64,000 nucleotides of DNA from Amycolatopsis xylanica. GTDB taxonomy: Bacteria; Actinomycetota; Actinomycetes; Mycobacteriales; Pseudonocardiaceae. The translations under genes and the position numbers were made by a program. The stretch's first letter is position 1, and each line of letters begins with the position of its first letter. Below are positions 56,909 through 64,000 of the stretch, in pieces. The stretch covers positions 62,001-126,000 of the forward strand of contig NZ_FNON01000004.1 in NCBI RefSeq assembly GCF_900107045.1, in the 5' to 3' direction. Under the pieces are notes generated by a model. It saw nothing but the letters and a program-made list of their open reading frames with translations, was not told where the DNA came from and made no database searches.

Positions 56909-57941
56909 CCCACGCCTCCCGAGTGGTGGTGACCAGCTTGCCCGTTTCCCAGGATTCCTTGATGGCCAACGCGATCAGGTGATCCTGGGAAGCCTCGGCG
57001 AGCGGGTACGGCTGGTTCCCGATCTGTTCGAGCATGCTCGCGATGGCGATCTCTTCATCGGAAAGTCTTGCGGGGAAATAAGGATTGCGCCAGCAGACCT
57101 CACCGTCGAGACTCAGCGTGTCGAGCGCGTGACCTTCGAGGTTACTGTCCATTCCGGTCTGCCTGCGCTCGATCCGGCTCCGCGCGGTCATCCGGTGCAC
57201 GACATCGTCGACGATCTCGCCGTGCGTCCCGCTGACGACGTGCCGATGTGTCCTCAGTGGATGCCACCACTGCCCGTCGGTGAAGTCGTAGAGCCCGATC
57301 TTGCCGTCGCCGAAGTCGAGCGTGGCGACCACCCGGTGCGCGGTGGTGACCTCCTCATGGTCCGGCCAGCCGGACCGATCCGGGCCTTTCACCAGCGGCG
57401 CCGCGAACCGACGCGCGCTCACGGTCACGGGCGCGAACCCGACGCCGAGCAGCCCGCGCATGAGCGCGACGGCGTGGTAATCGTGCGTCGACGACACCTG
57501 CGCACCGGTGACCGTGCCGAGAGTTCCGTTGCGCGCCAAGCTTTCCCTGACGGCGTGCATCGGCTGAAAGCGATACTGCTCGGCCACCTGCACGAGCCCT
57601 GACGCGCCAACCTCTGCCCAAAGCTTGCGCAGTTCCTCGCGGTCGCGCGCCGGCGGAGTCTCGGAGAGCACGGGCAAGCCGTTCCGGACCAATTCGGTCA
57701 CGACCGCGGGATTGGCGTCGCGGGGCACGGAGGTCACGACGAAGTCCGGGTTCCGTGTGAGCAGGCCGTCGATATCCCGGAAAGTGGGCACGCCCCAGGC
57801 CTGTTCGAGTTCGGCGCCGCGCTCGGCCGTGCGCGTGACCATGCCGACGACGGTGAACCGCTCCGGCAGCGCACGCGCGATCCGGAGATAGAAGTCCGCG
57901 CGCCAGCCATGCCCGACGATGCCGAACCGGAACGGTTTCAT
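56856..57941 (-). CDS. Gfo/Idh/MocA-family oxidoreductase with altered EKP motif
   Basis: The 361-residue protein begins MKPFRFGIVGHGWRADFYLRIA, the NAD(P)-binding Rossmann fold of the family. The usual catalytic-loop motif EKP reads ETP here (Glu94-Thr95-Pro96 in PVLSETPPA), so the Lys that normally assists hydride transfer is missing. The second domain is intact in outline (VAEQYRFQPMH, TLDFGDGKIGLYDF). It could be a dehydrogenase with changed chemistry, or inactive. It lies inside the 51-59 kb cluster on the opposite strand and overlaps the ATP-grasp gene. Confidence 0.85.
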   Translation of the reverse strand: MKPFRFGIVGHGWRADFYLRIARALPERFTVVGMVTRTAERGAELEQAWGVPTFRDIDGLLTRNPDFVVTSVPRDANPAVVTELVRNGLPVLSETPPARDREELRKLWAEVGASGLVQVAEQYRFQPMHAVRESLARNGTLGTVTGAQVSSTHDYHAVALMRGLLGVGFAPVTVSARRFAAPLVKGPDRSGWPDHEEVTTAHRVVATLDFGDGKIGLYDFTDGQWWHPLRTHRHVVSGTHGEIVDDVVHRMTARSRIERRQTGMDSNLEGHALDTLSLDGEVCWRNPYFPARLSDEEIAIASMLEQIGNQPYPLAEASQDHLIALAIKESWETGKLVTTTREAWASEPLAGKGDSGPLPVH

Positions 57942-58035
57942 GCCCCCGAGCTTAGAGTTTCTTTCGGGCATCATGGCCCCGAAGCCCGCCCTTTCGGGCA
58001 AGGAAAGCCTCACCCGTTCGGTCTAGCTTGGCGTC

Positions 58036-59313
58036 ATGACGGTCATCGACGGTTTCGAGCGCGCCGAGCGCCTCGGCCTCCTGCACGCGACGGCCGAAGA
58101 CGAGCGGCTGGACGGCCGCATCGTCACCGTCAACGGCACCCGGATGGTCAACTTCGGCTCCTGTGGTTACACCGGGCTGGAAACCCATCCCTCGCTCAAG
58201 GCCGCGGTGATCGAGGCGGTTCAGCGCTATGGCACGCAGTTCTCGGCGACCAGGGCCTATGTCTCGTCCCCCGACTACCCCGCGACGGAAGCCGCGCTGA
58301 GCGAGCTGTTCGGGCGCCCGGCGCTGGTCACTTCCAGCACGAGCATGGCGAACATGGCCGCCATCTGCACGCTGACGACCGACCGCGACCTGATCCTGAT
58401 CGACGCGCAGGCACACCGCAGCGTCCAGATGGCGACCATGATCGCCCGGGGACAAGGCAGCGAGGTGCAGGTCGTGCCGCACAGCAACATCGCGGCGCTG
58501 AGCAGGAAACTCACCGAGGCCGCCGGCCGGTACCGCCGCGTCTGGTACCTCGCCGACGGCCTCTACAGCATGTTCGGCGACTTCGCGCCGATCGACGGCC
58601 TGAACCGCCTCGTGGCCGAACACCCTGACCTCTGGCTCCTGCTCGACGACGCCCACTCGGTTTCGTGGACCGGCACGCACGGCCGCGGCCATGTGCTCGA
58701 ACACCTCAGCCGGTCCGCACTGGACCGCACCGTGGTGACCGCGTCACTGAACAAGTCCTTCGGCGCGGCGGGCGGCGCGATCGCGTTTCCCGACCAGGCG
58801 ATGCGGGATCAGGTGTTCTCCTATGGCTGGCCGATGATCTTCTCCGGCCCGGTGCAGCCACCCATGCTCGCGGCCATCCGCGCCTCCGCCGAACTGCATC
58901 TTTCCGGCGAGATCATCGGCCGCCAGACCCGGCTGCGGGACGCGATCCGGTTCTTCAACACCGAAGCCGCGCGGCGTGGGCTGCCGCTGGTGTTCGAGAA
59001 CGAGACGCCGATCCGGTACGTGGCGGCGGGCGACACGGCCTCGGCCATCAACTTGGCGGAACGGCTCCAGAAGGCGGGTTTCCTCGTCAACTGCGCGAGC
59101 TACCCGGCCGTGCCGCCGAAGCGCTCGGGCATCCGGGTCGCCTTGACCTTGCACCAGCGGAAAGAAGACATCATCGGGCTGGTCGAGTCGATCGCGGAAA
59201 GCCTGCCGCGCGCACTGGCGGACGAAGACATTTCGTCGGCCGAACTCGTCCGCGGGTTCCATCGTGAGTTCGCCGGGCGTGAAGTGACGCTACGAGAAGT
59301 CGGCGCCTGGTAA
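58036..59313 (+). CDS. Alpha-oxoamine synthase-like PLP enzyme
   Basis: The 425-residue fold-type I PLP enzyme has FGSCGYTGLETHP, ALVTSSTSMANMAAI, DDAHSVSWTGTHGRG (Asp204, His207) and the Schiff-base Lys240 in SLNKSFGAAGG. This pattern is that of alpha-oxoamine synthases (8-amino-7-oxononanoate, 2-amino-3-ketobutyrate and serine palmitoyl synthases), which condense an amino acid with an acyl-CoA or acyl carrier protein and lose CO2. No biotin genes are adjacent, so a specialised product is more likely. It is divergent from the oxidoreductase (94 bp) and 11 bp before the Nudix gene. Confidence 0.88.
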   Translation: MTVIDGFERAERLGLLHATAEDERLDGRIVTVNGTRMVNFGSCGYTGLETHPSLKAAVIEAVQRYGTQFSATRAYVSSPDYPATEAALSELFGRPALVTSSTSMANMAAICTLTTDRDLILIDAQAHRSVQMATMIARGQGSEVQVVPHSNIAALSRKLTEAAGRYRRVWYLADGLYSMFGDFAPIDGLNRLVAEHPDLWLLLDDAHSVSWTGTHGRGHVLEHLSRSALDRTVVTASLNKSFGAAGGAIAFPDQAMRDQVFSYGWPMIFSGPVQPPMLAAIRASAELHLSGEIIGRQTRLRDAIRFFNTEAARRGLPLVFENETPIRYVAAGDTASAINLAERLQKAGFLVNCASYPAVPPKRSGIRVALTLHQRKEDIIGLVESIAESLPRALADEDISSAELVRGFHREFAGREVTLREVGAW

Positions 59314-59324
59314 GAATCGGGACC

Positions 59325-59864
59325 ATGCAGGAGGATGCGACTCGCTGGACGGTGCACGGCTCACAAAGGATCTACGCCTCGCCGTGGGTCAACCTCGATC
59401 TCGACGACGTCGAAATCCCCGGCGGGAGACGGTTCGGCCACCACGTGATCCGGTTCGACCGCCCTTCCGTCGGCGCCGTGATCGTCGAGGACGATCGCGT
59501 TCTCTTGACGCGTCGGCACCGGTTCACCATCGGCAGGTCGGGCTGGGAAATCCCGGCGGGCTGGTGCGACGAGGACGAGACACCGATGGTGGCTGTCCGG
59601 CGTGAGGCATTGGAGGAGACCGGTTACGCGGTCTCCTCCGTCGAGCATCTGTTCACGCACTATCCACTCGCGGGGATCAGCACGCACCAGTTCCAGCTGT
59701 TCGTCTGCGGCGGCGCCGTCAAGCAAGGCGAGGCCGACCGGAGCGAGACCGCGGAGCTCGGCTGGTTCACCTGGCCGGAGGTTCGCGCGCTGATCCAGGA
59801 CGGCGAAATCCCCGACGGCAGCTCGATGATCGCGCTGACCTTCTACCTCAGTACTCGTCGATGA
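59325..59864 (+). CDS. Nudix hydrolase
   Basis: The 179-residue protein contains the Nudix box GWCDEDETPMVAVRREALEETG (residues about 82-103), with the catalytic REALEETG core intact. The N-terminal beta-strands (WTVHGSQRIYASPWVNLDLDDVEIPGG) resemble ADP-ribose pyrophosphatase-type members. These split nucleoside diphosphates linked to another group. It follows the oxoamine synthase by 11 bp and overlaps the convergent MarR gene by 17 bp. It may be a housekeeping neighbour rather than part of the biosynthesis. Confidence 0.87.
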   Translation: MQEDATRWTVHGSQRIYASPWVNLDLDDVEIPGGRRFGHHVIRFDRPSVGAVIVEDDRVLLTRRHRFTIGRSGWEIPAGWCDEDETPMVAVRREALEETGYAVSSVEHLFTHYPLAGISTHQFQLFVCGGAVKQGEADRSETAELGWFTWPEVRALIQDGEIPDGSSMIALTFYLSTRR

Positions 59865-60261
59865 TCTTGCGCAGCGCGCGGTGCATTTGCTCCAGGGTCT
59901 CGACGCCGATGAAGTCGCGCAGTTTCCGCTCCAGCTCGCCGATCAGGGTGAACGCGGTCTCGACCGCGCGCTCGCCCCGCTCGGTGAAGACGATGAGCTT
60001 GGCGCGCCGGTCGCCGGGGTCGGGGATGCGGCGCACGTAGCCGAGCTTCTCCAGGTCGTCGACCAGCTCACCCATGGCCTGCGGGGTCATCACCGCCTTC
60101 TCGGCGAGCCTGGTGAGCCGGATGCCCTCGTGCTCCATGTTGATGAACACGGTCGCGTGCGCGGGCCGGACGTCGGGGTCGGCCGCCTTGCCCGCTTCGT
60201 TGATCTCCTCCGACAGCCGCAGGTAGGCCAGGTAGAGCAGCGCCGGGGTGTTGTCTTCCAC
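59848..60261 (-). CDS. MarR-family transcriptional regulator
   Basis: The 137-residue protein has a winged helix (MEHEGIRLTRLAEKAVMTPQAMGELVDDLEKLGYVRRIPDPGDRRAKLIVFTERG in order) and a C-terminal dimer helix. The wing DPGDRRAKLI is typical of MarR. It is divergent from two TIGR03083 genes with a 68-bp spacer, so it probably controls them and itself. The ligand is unknown. Confidence 0.88.
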   Translation of the reverse strand: MEDNTPALLYLAYLRLSEEINEAGKAADPDVRPAHATVFINMEHEGIRLTRLAEKAVMTPQAMGELVDDLEKLGYVRRIPDPGDRRAKLIVFTERGERAVETAFTLIGELERKLRDFIGVETLEQMHRALRKIIDEY

Positions 60262-60329
60262 GCGTCCTCCTCGTACTCTTCAGGGAGCATTATATTCAGG
60301 CAGCCTTACTAAATCCAAGGAGCACGCCG

Positions 60330-60965
60330 GTGACCGAGTACTGGGGCGACATCGACAGCGAGCGCGCGAGCCTCGCCGACCAGCTGGACGACCTGACCGA
60401 GGCGGAGTGGAAGACCCCTTCGCTCTGCGCGGGCTGGACGGCGCGCGAGGTCGTCGCGCATCTGACGTATCCGACGCGGGAGACCTGGGGCGAGATGATC
60501 CGCGGACTGATCAAGGCCAGGGGCGACTTCGACCGGATGACCCACGAGTCGGCGCTCAAGGAGGCCGCGCCGCTGAGCAACGCCGAACTCGTCGCCGGGC
60601 TGCGCGCCATCGTGGGCTCGCGCAAGCTGGCTCCGCTGACCAAGCCGAGTGAGCCGCTGTTCGAGATCCTGCTGCACGCCCAGGACATCATGCGCCCGCT
60701 CGGCCGGACGCGGACGATGCCGCCGCCTGCCGCGCTGAAGGCGGCCGAGCGCATCTGGTCGATGGGATTTCCGTTCAACGCCAAGAAAAACCTGAAGGGT
60801 TTCCGGCTCAACGCGGTCGACGTCAGCTGGTCGGAAGGTGACGGCGAGCTGATCGAGGGTCCCATCGAGGACCTCCTGCTGCTGATCTCGGGACGGACCG
60901 GGATCGCACTCCCCCGGTTGTCCGGCGACGGCGCCGCGGCACTCAAGACCAAGGAGCAGTCATGA
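60330..60965 (+). CDS. TIGR03083/DinB-like (mycothiol-dependent type) protein
   Basis: The 211-residue protein starts at GTG 60330 with AAGGAG upstream. It has the maleylpyruvate isomerase N-terminal (MDMPI/DinB) four-helix pattern: ERASLADQLDDLTEAEWKTPSLCAGWTAREVVAHL, then EILLHAQDIMRPLGR with the metal-binding histidines (AHL and HAQD). Some members are mycothiol-dependent isomerases or transferases, but most are unassigned. It is followed by a homologous gene of the same length that overlaps it by 4 bp. Confidence 0.85.
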   Translation: MTEYWGDIDSERASLADQLDDLTEAEWKTPSLCAGWTAREVVAHLTYPTRETWGEMIRGLIKARGDFDRMTHESALKEAAPLSNAELVAGLRAIVGSRKLAPLTKPSEPLFEILLHAQDIMRPLGRTRTMPPPAALKAAERIWSMGFPFNAKKNLKGFRLNAVDVSWSEGDGELIEGPIEDLLLLISGRTGIALPRLSGDGAAALKTKEQS

Positions 60966-61597
60966 CCGGCTACTGGCGCGAGGTCGACCACGAGCGGGCC
61001 ACGCTCGCCGACCAGCTGACCGAACTGTCCGAAGAGGAATGGAACCGGCAGAGCCTCTGCGACAAGTGGCTCGTCCGCGACGTCGTCGCGCATCTGTCGA
61101 TACTGAAGCTGATGAGCGTCGGCCGGTCCGTTGCCGAGGCCGTGCGCGCCCGCGGCGACTTCGACCGGATGATCGTGAACATCACCGCCGACGTCGCCGG
61201 GCGGCACACCAACGCGCGACTGGTGACCGAATTGCGGTCAATGATCGGATCACGCAAGCGAGCGCCGGGCACCAAGCCGACCGAGCCGCTGCTCGACATC
61301 CTGGTGCACGGCCAGGACATCATGGTCCCGCTCGGCCGCGAGCGCGCGATACCGGCCGCGGCCGGGCTGGTCGCGCTGGAGCGCGTGTGGACGATCGGCT
61401 TCCCGTTCCACGCCAAGAAGAAGCTGCGCGGCCTGCGGCTCAAGACCACCGACGCCGACTGGTCCGGTGGCGACGGCGAACTCGTCGAGGGTCCGTTGCG
61501 CGCCATCCTGCTGCTGGCCGCGGGCCGCGTCGAAGGCGCGCTTCCTGATCTTTCCGGGGACGGCGTCGAAGCACTCAAAGCTCGGATGACCAGCTAG
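60962..61597 (+). CDS. TIGR03083/DinB-like protein, tandem paralogue
   Basis: This protein of 211 residues is clearly related to the preceding gene: shared starts (YWREVDHERATLADQLTELSEEEW against YWGDIDSERASLADQLDDLTEAEW) and shared DILVHGQDIMVPLGR and GDGELVEGPLRAILLLAAGR segments. It overlaps the first gene (ATGA), so the pair is a tandem duplication kept in one operon. The metal-binding histidines are kept. The two may form a heterodimer or have different substrates; the sequence does not decide. Confidence 0.85.
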   Translation: MTGYWREVDHERATLADQLTELSEEEWNRQSLCDKWLVRDVVAHLSILKLMSVGRSVAEAVRARGDFDRMIVNITADVAGRHTNARLVTELRSMIGSRKRAPGTKPTEPLLDILVHGQDIMVPLGRERAIPAAAGLVALERVWTIGFPFHAKKKLRGLRLKTTDADWSGGDGELVEGPLRAILLLAAGRVEGALPDLSGDGVEALKARMTS

Positions 61598-61608
61598 TAT
61601 CCCGAATC

Positions 61609-62637
61609 GTGACCTACGTTGCGGCGACCAGCCGATACGACTCGTTCCCCTACCGGCGCTGCGGCCGGAGCGGACTGAAGCTCCCCGCCATCTCACTCGG
61701 CCTGTGGCACAACTTCGGCCACGACAAGCCGTTCGACACCCAGCGCGCCATCGCCAGGCGCGCGTTCGACCTCGGGATCACCCACTTCGACCTGGCCAAC
61801 AACTACGGCCCGCCGTACGGCTCGGCCGAGACGAACTTCGGGCGCATGCTCGCCGACGACTTCAAGCCGTACCGCGACGAGCTGATCGTGTCGTCGAAGG
61901 CCGGCTACGACATGTGGCCGGGCCCGTACGGCGAGTGGGGCTCGCGCAAGTACCTGCTGGCCTCGCTCGACCAGTCGCTGGGCAGGCTCGGCCTGGACTA
62001 CGTCGACATCTTCTACTCGCACCGGTTCGACCCGGAGACCCCGCTGGAGGAGACCGTCGGCGCGCTCGACACCGCGGTCCGCTCCGGCAAGGCGCTGTAC
62101 GTGGGCATTTCCTCGTACTCGTCGGAGAAGACCCGCGAGGCCGCGCGGCTGCTGCGTGAGCTGGGCACTCCCCTGCTCATCCACCAGCCGTCGTACTCGA
62201 TGTTCAACCGCTGGACCGAAGAGGACCGGCTGCTCGACACCCTCGAAGCCGAGGGCGCGGGCTGCATCGCGTTCTCCCCGCTCGCGCAGGGCCTGCTGAC
62301 CAGCCGGTACCTCGACGGCGTGCCGTCGGACTCGCGCGCGGCGCAAGGCAAGTCGCTCAATCCGACCACGATCGACGAGACCGCGCTCGCGAAGGTCCGC
62401 GCGCTCAACGAGATCGCCCAGCGCCGCGGCCAGTCCCTCGCGCAGCTCGCGCTGGCGTGGGGCCTGCGTGACCCGCGCATGACCTCGGTGCTCATCGGCG
62501 CGAGCAGCGTCAAGCAGCTCGAGGACAACGTCGGCGCGCTGGCCAACCTCGACTTCACCGCCGAGGAGCTCCGCGACATCGACCAGTACGCCACCGAGGG
62601 CGACATCAACCTCTGGAAGAAGTCGACCGACGCCTGA
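61609..62637 (+). CDS. Aldo/keto reductase (YghZ/L-glyceraldehyde 3-phosphate reductase type)
   Basis: The 342-residue (beta/alpha)8 reductase has the catalytic set in order: Asp and Tyr in HFDLANNYGPPYGSAE, Lys in VSSKAGYDMWPGPYGEWGSRKY, and His in FYSHRFDPETPLEET. The end LIGASSVKQLEDNVGAL is the NADPH site. The PPYGSAE insert and GEWGSRKY loop are typical of the YghZ/AKR14-like group, which reduces methylglyoxal and related aldehydes with NADPH. GTG start, 11 bp after the second DinB-like gene. A family A palindrome follows. Confidence 0.92.
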   Translation: MTYVAATSRYDSFPYRRCGRSGLKLPAISLGLWHNFGHDKPFDTQRAIARRAFDLGITHFDLANNYGPPYGSAETNFGRMLADDFKPYRDELIVSSKAGYDMWPGPYGEWGSRKYLLASLDQSLGRLGLDYVDIFYSHRFDPETPLEETVGALDTAVRSGKALYVGISSYSSEKTREAARLLRELGTPLLIHQPSYSMFNRWTEEDRLLDTLEAEGAGCIAFSPLAQGLLTSRYLDGVPSDSRAAQGKSLNPTTIDETALAKVRALNEIAQRRGQSLAQLALAWGLRDPRMTSVLIGASSVKQLEDNVGALANLDFTAEELRDIDQYATEGDINLWKKSTDA

Positions 62638-62643
62638 GGCCCG

Positions 62644-62727
62644 GGGATAAAGCGGGCTTTATCCCGGGTGCTTTTCCCGGGATAAAGCCCGCTTTATCCC
62701 GTTCCGAGATAAAGCGGGCTTTATCCC
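62644..62727. terminator. Palindrome family A, copy 4 (three units)
   Basis: Three 22-bp units lie at 62644-62665, 62679-62700 (inverted) and 62706-62727 (direct, first base changed). The first two form the standard hairpin with a CTTTT loop. The element lies between the convergent reductase (stop 62637) and hydrolase (stop 62732) genes and should end both transcripts. Confidence 0.82.
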
Positions 62728-62731
62728 GTTT

Positions 62732-64000
62732 CTAGCCACACTTGGGGAACAGACCCCGCGTCCCGCCGGTCGCCGCCTTGTCGGTGAACTTGCAGCCGTA
62801 GTCGGGCGCGGCCACGACGCGCCGGTCGTTGACGACGTCACCCGCCGGGCGCTTGCCGGTTTCGACCCACGCGCGCAGGTCGTCCCAGGCCGCACCGACC
62901 TCGGCGTTGCTGAACTCGCAGTGATTACCCGTGCGGATCGCCCGCTGCACCAGCGAACCCGTGCGGCCGTGCCGCGCGACGTCATCCCGGTAAAGCTGTT
63001 CCATCGAGAACGGGACGAACATGTCACCGAGCCCGTGCAGGCTCAGCACCGGCGCGGTCGGCGTCCCGGCGATGCGCGGAATCTGGGTCAGCGCGGGGTT
63101 GAACCTGGCCCAGAGGTTCTCGGGCGGCACCCGGCGGACGGTCCGGTTGACGTCGACCGGCGTGTTCGGGGTGTACCGGGTGAACACGTTCGTCGCCAGC
63201 TGCGCCGGGTTCTCTGGCAGGCTGTCACCGCCGGTCGGCACCGCGATCGTGAACAGGAAGTGCTTCCACAGCTGGAAAGAAGCGTCCGCGCCCGGCCTCG
63301 GCCCGCCGGATCGCTCGACGGTGATCGCCCGCAGCTGCGCGCCGCGATCGGTCAGCGTCCCGTTGAGCCCGAGCGTCTGCTCGATCTTCGGCACCGCGGT
63401 GGTCTCGTAGTCGGCGGGCACCGGATACGCGGTCACGCCTGAAAGATCCTGCGCGACCAGGTTGTAATCGGTGAAGAAGTCGAACAGCGCCTGGTCGCCG
63501 AGCACGCCGCACATCGGCAGCGCGCCGGCGTAGAAGCCCGGGTACTCCTCGATCGACCGGCCGACGACGTGCCCGCCCATCGAAGCTCCGGCGATGAACA
63601 CCTGCTTCGGCCGTTTCACCAGCTTGCCGAACAGCGACGCCAGCTCGCGCGTTGTCGTCACGCCCGCTTTCACGTCGTAGCCGTTGTCGTAGTACGACGA
63701 GGCCGCCCACGCGAAACCCTGGTCCAGCAGGCGCTGCCGCAACCCGGCGCCCGGCGGTTCGACGGTCAGCACCTTGCCCTGCCCGCGATAGCCGTGCGCC
63801 CACATCGTCAGCTTGCCGTTCCACTGTGGCGGCACTTCGATGTCGTACGCGGCGTGCCCGTGCACGCCCTGCAGCACGCGGGTCGGCTGGCCGCCCACGG
63901 TCGCGGGCGCGAGCGGCGGGTTGACGATCGTGTAGCCGGGCAGCGGCTGGTCGTCGGGCGTGCCACCCGACGCCTGCGCGGGGACCACCGCCGCGAGCGA
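62732..64000 (-). CDS. Secreted alpha/beta hydrolase, 5' end outside window
   Basis: The frame is open to base 64000. The visible first residues (SLAAVVPAQASGG) look like the end of a signal peptide, so the true start is beyond the window. The mature part of about 415 residues has an alpha/beta-hydrolase nucleophile elbow GASMGGH, an oxyanion strand TMWAHGYRGQGK, a likely acid residue in LSHGLGDMFVP-type context (LSLHGLGDMFVPF) and a late His in GNHCEFS. These suggest an extracellular esterase or peptidase; the exact class is not clear. It is convergent with the reductase across a family A palindrome. Confidence 0.82.
   Translation of the reverse strand, partial: SLAAVVPAQASGGTPDDQPLPGYTIVNPPLAPATVGGQPTRVLQGVHGHAAYDIEVPPQWNGKLTMWAHGYRGQGKVLTVEPPGAGLRQRLLDQGFAWAASSYYDNGYDVKAGVTTTRELASLFGKLVKRPKQVFIAGASMGGHVVGRSIEEYPGFYAGALPMCGVLGDQALFDFFTDYNLVAQDLSGVTAYPVPADYETTAVPKIEQTLGLNGTLTDRGAQLRAITVERSGGPRPGADASFQLWKHFLFTIAVPTGGDSLPENPAQLATNVFTRYTPNTPVDVNRTVRRVPPENLWARFNPALTQIPRIAGTPTAPVLSLHGLGDMFVPFSMEQLYRDDVARHGRTGSLVQRAIRTGNHCEFSNAEVGAAWDDLRAWVETGKRPAGDVVNDRRVVAAPDYGCKFTDKAATGGTRGLFPKCG

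Overview
The window is 64 kb of very GC-rich DNA with dense, often overlapping genes, frequent GTG starts and little non-coding space. Its content points to an actinomycete, most likely of the Pseudonocardiales (Amycolatopsis-like). The supporting features are a four-gene conservon, mycothiol-type DinB/TIGR03083 proteins, an EspR-like regulator next to an ImmA/IrrE-like peptidase and a MAB_1171c-type membrane protein, several ECF sigma factors and many secreted polysaccharide-degrading enzymes. The genus is inferred, not shown. No rRNA, tRNA, CRISPR array, transposase or phage gene was seen.

Layout. 1-8.5 kb is a secretome block: a GH18 enzyme cut by the left edge, a ROK regulator, a GH10 xylanase, a secreted Cys-repeat protein, an ECF sigma factor with a membrane partner, a GH19 chitinase, and an RlpA-like protein behind a possible c-di-AMP riboswitch. 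8.6-10.7 kb holds the EspR-like/peptidase/membrane trio. 10.8-14.3 kb holds a fused PurS-PurL with a separate PurQ. 14.3-27 kb holds an S9 peptidase, a cupin, a LysR/SDR pair, an RsbU-like phosphatase, a 1,539-residue poly-HAMP hybrid kinase, an HxlR/SDR pair and a STAS protein. 27-33.7 kb is a distinctive module: TPR-CHAT protease, cytosolic subtilase, ECF sigma factor, two small proteins, a single-pass membrane protein and a membrane-anchored GTPase. RecQ follows. 38.0-41.9 kb is the conservon. 42.4-48 kb is a second carbohydrate block: CBM-FnIII-GH5, secreted proteins, a PL6 lyase and a lytic transglycosylase. 48.5-50.7 kb is a VWA/MoxR pair. 51-59.9 kb looks like a small, unassigned biosynthetic cluster: glycosyltransferase, rearranged dikinase-like protein, MFS exporter, ATP-grasp ligase, oxidoreductase, alpha-oxoamine synthase and Nudix enzyme. 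The right end has a MarR regulator, two tandem DinB-like genes, an aldo/keto reductase and a secreted hydrolase cut by the edge.

The main signal that no gene explains is in the intergenic DNA. At least two families of dispersed long palindromes sit at gene ends as probable bidirectional terminators. In addition, several intergenic spaces hold arrays of short repeats. Each array has its own core, a regular period of about 21, 30 or 44 bp, and often a closing inverted copy that makes a long hairpin. One palindrome appears to be split in two by about 370 bp of such repeats.

The two best candidates for an undescribed protein system are the CHAT-subtilase-GTPase module (27-33.7 kb) and the dikinase-like/ATP-grasp/oxoamine-synthase cluster (51-59.9 kb).
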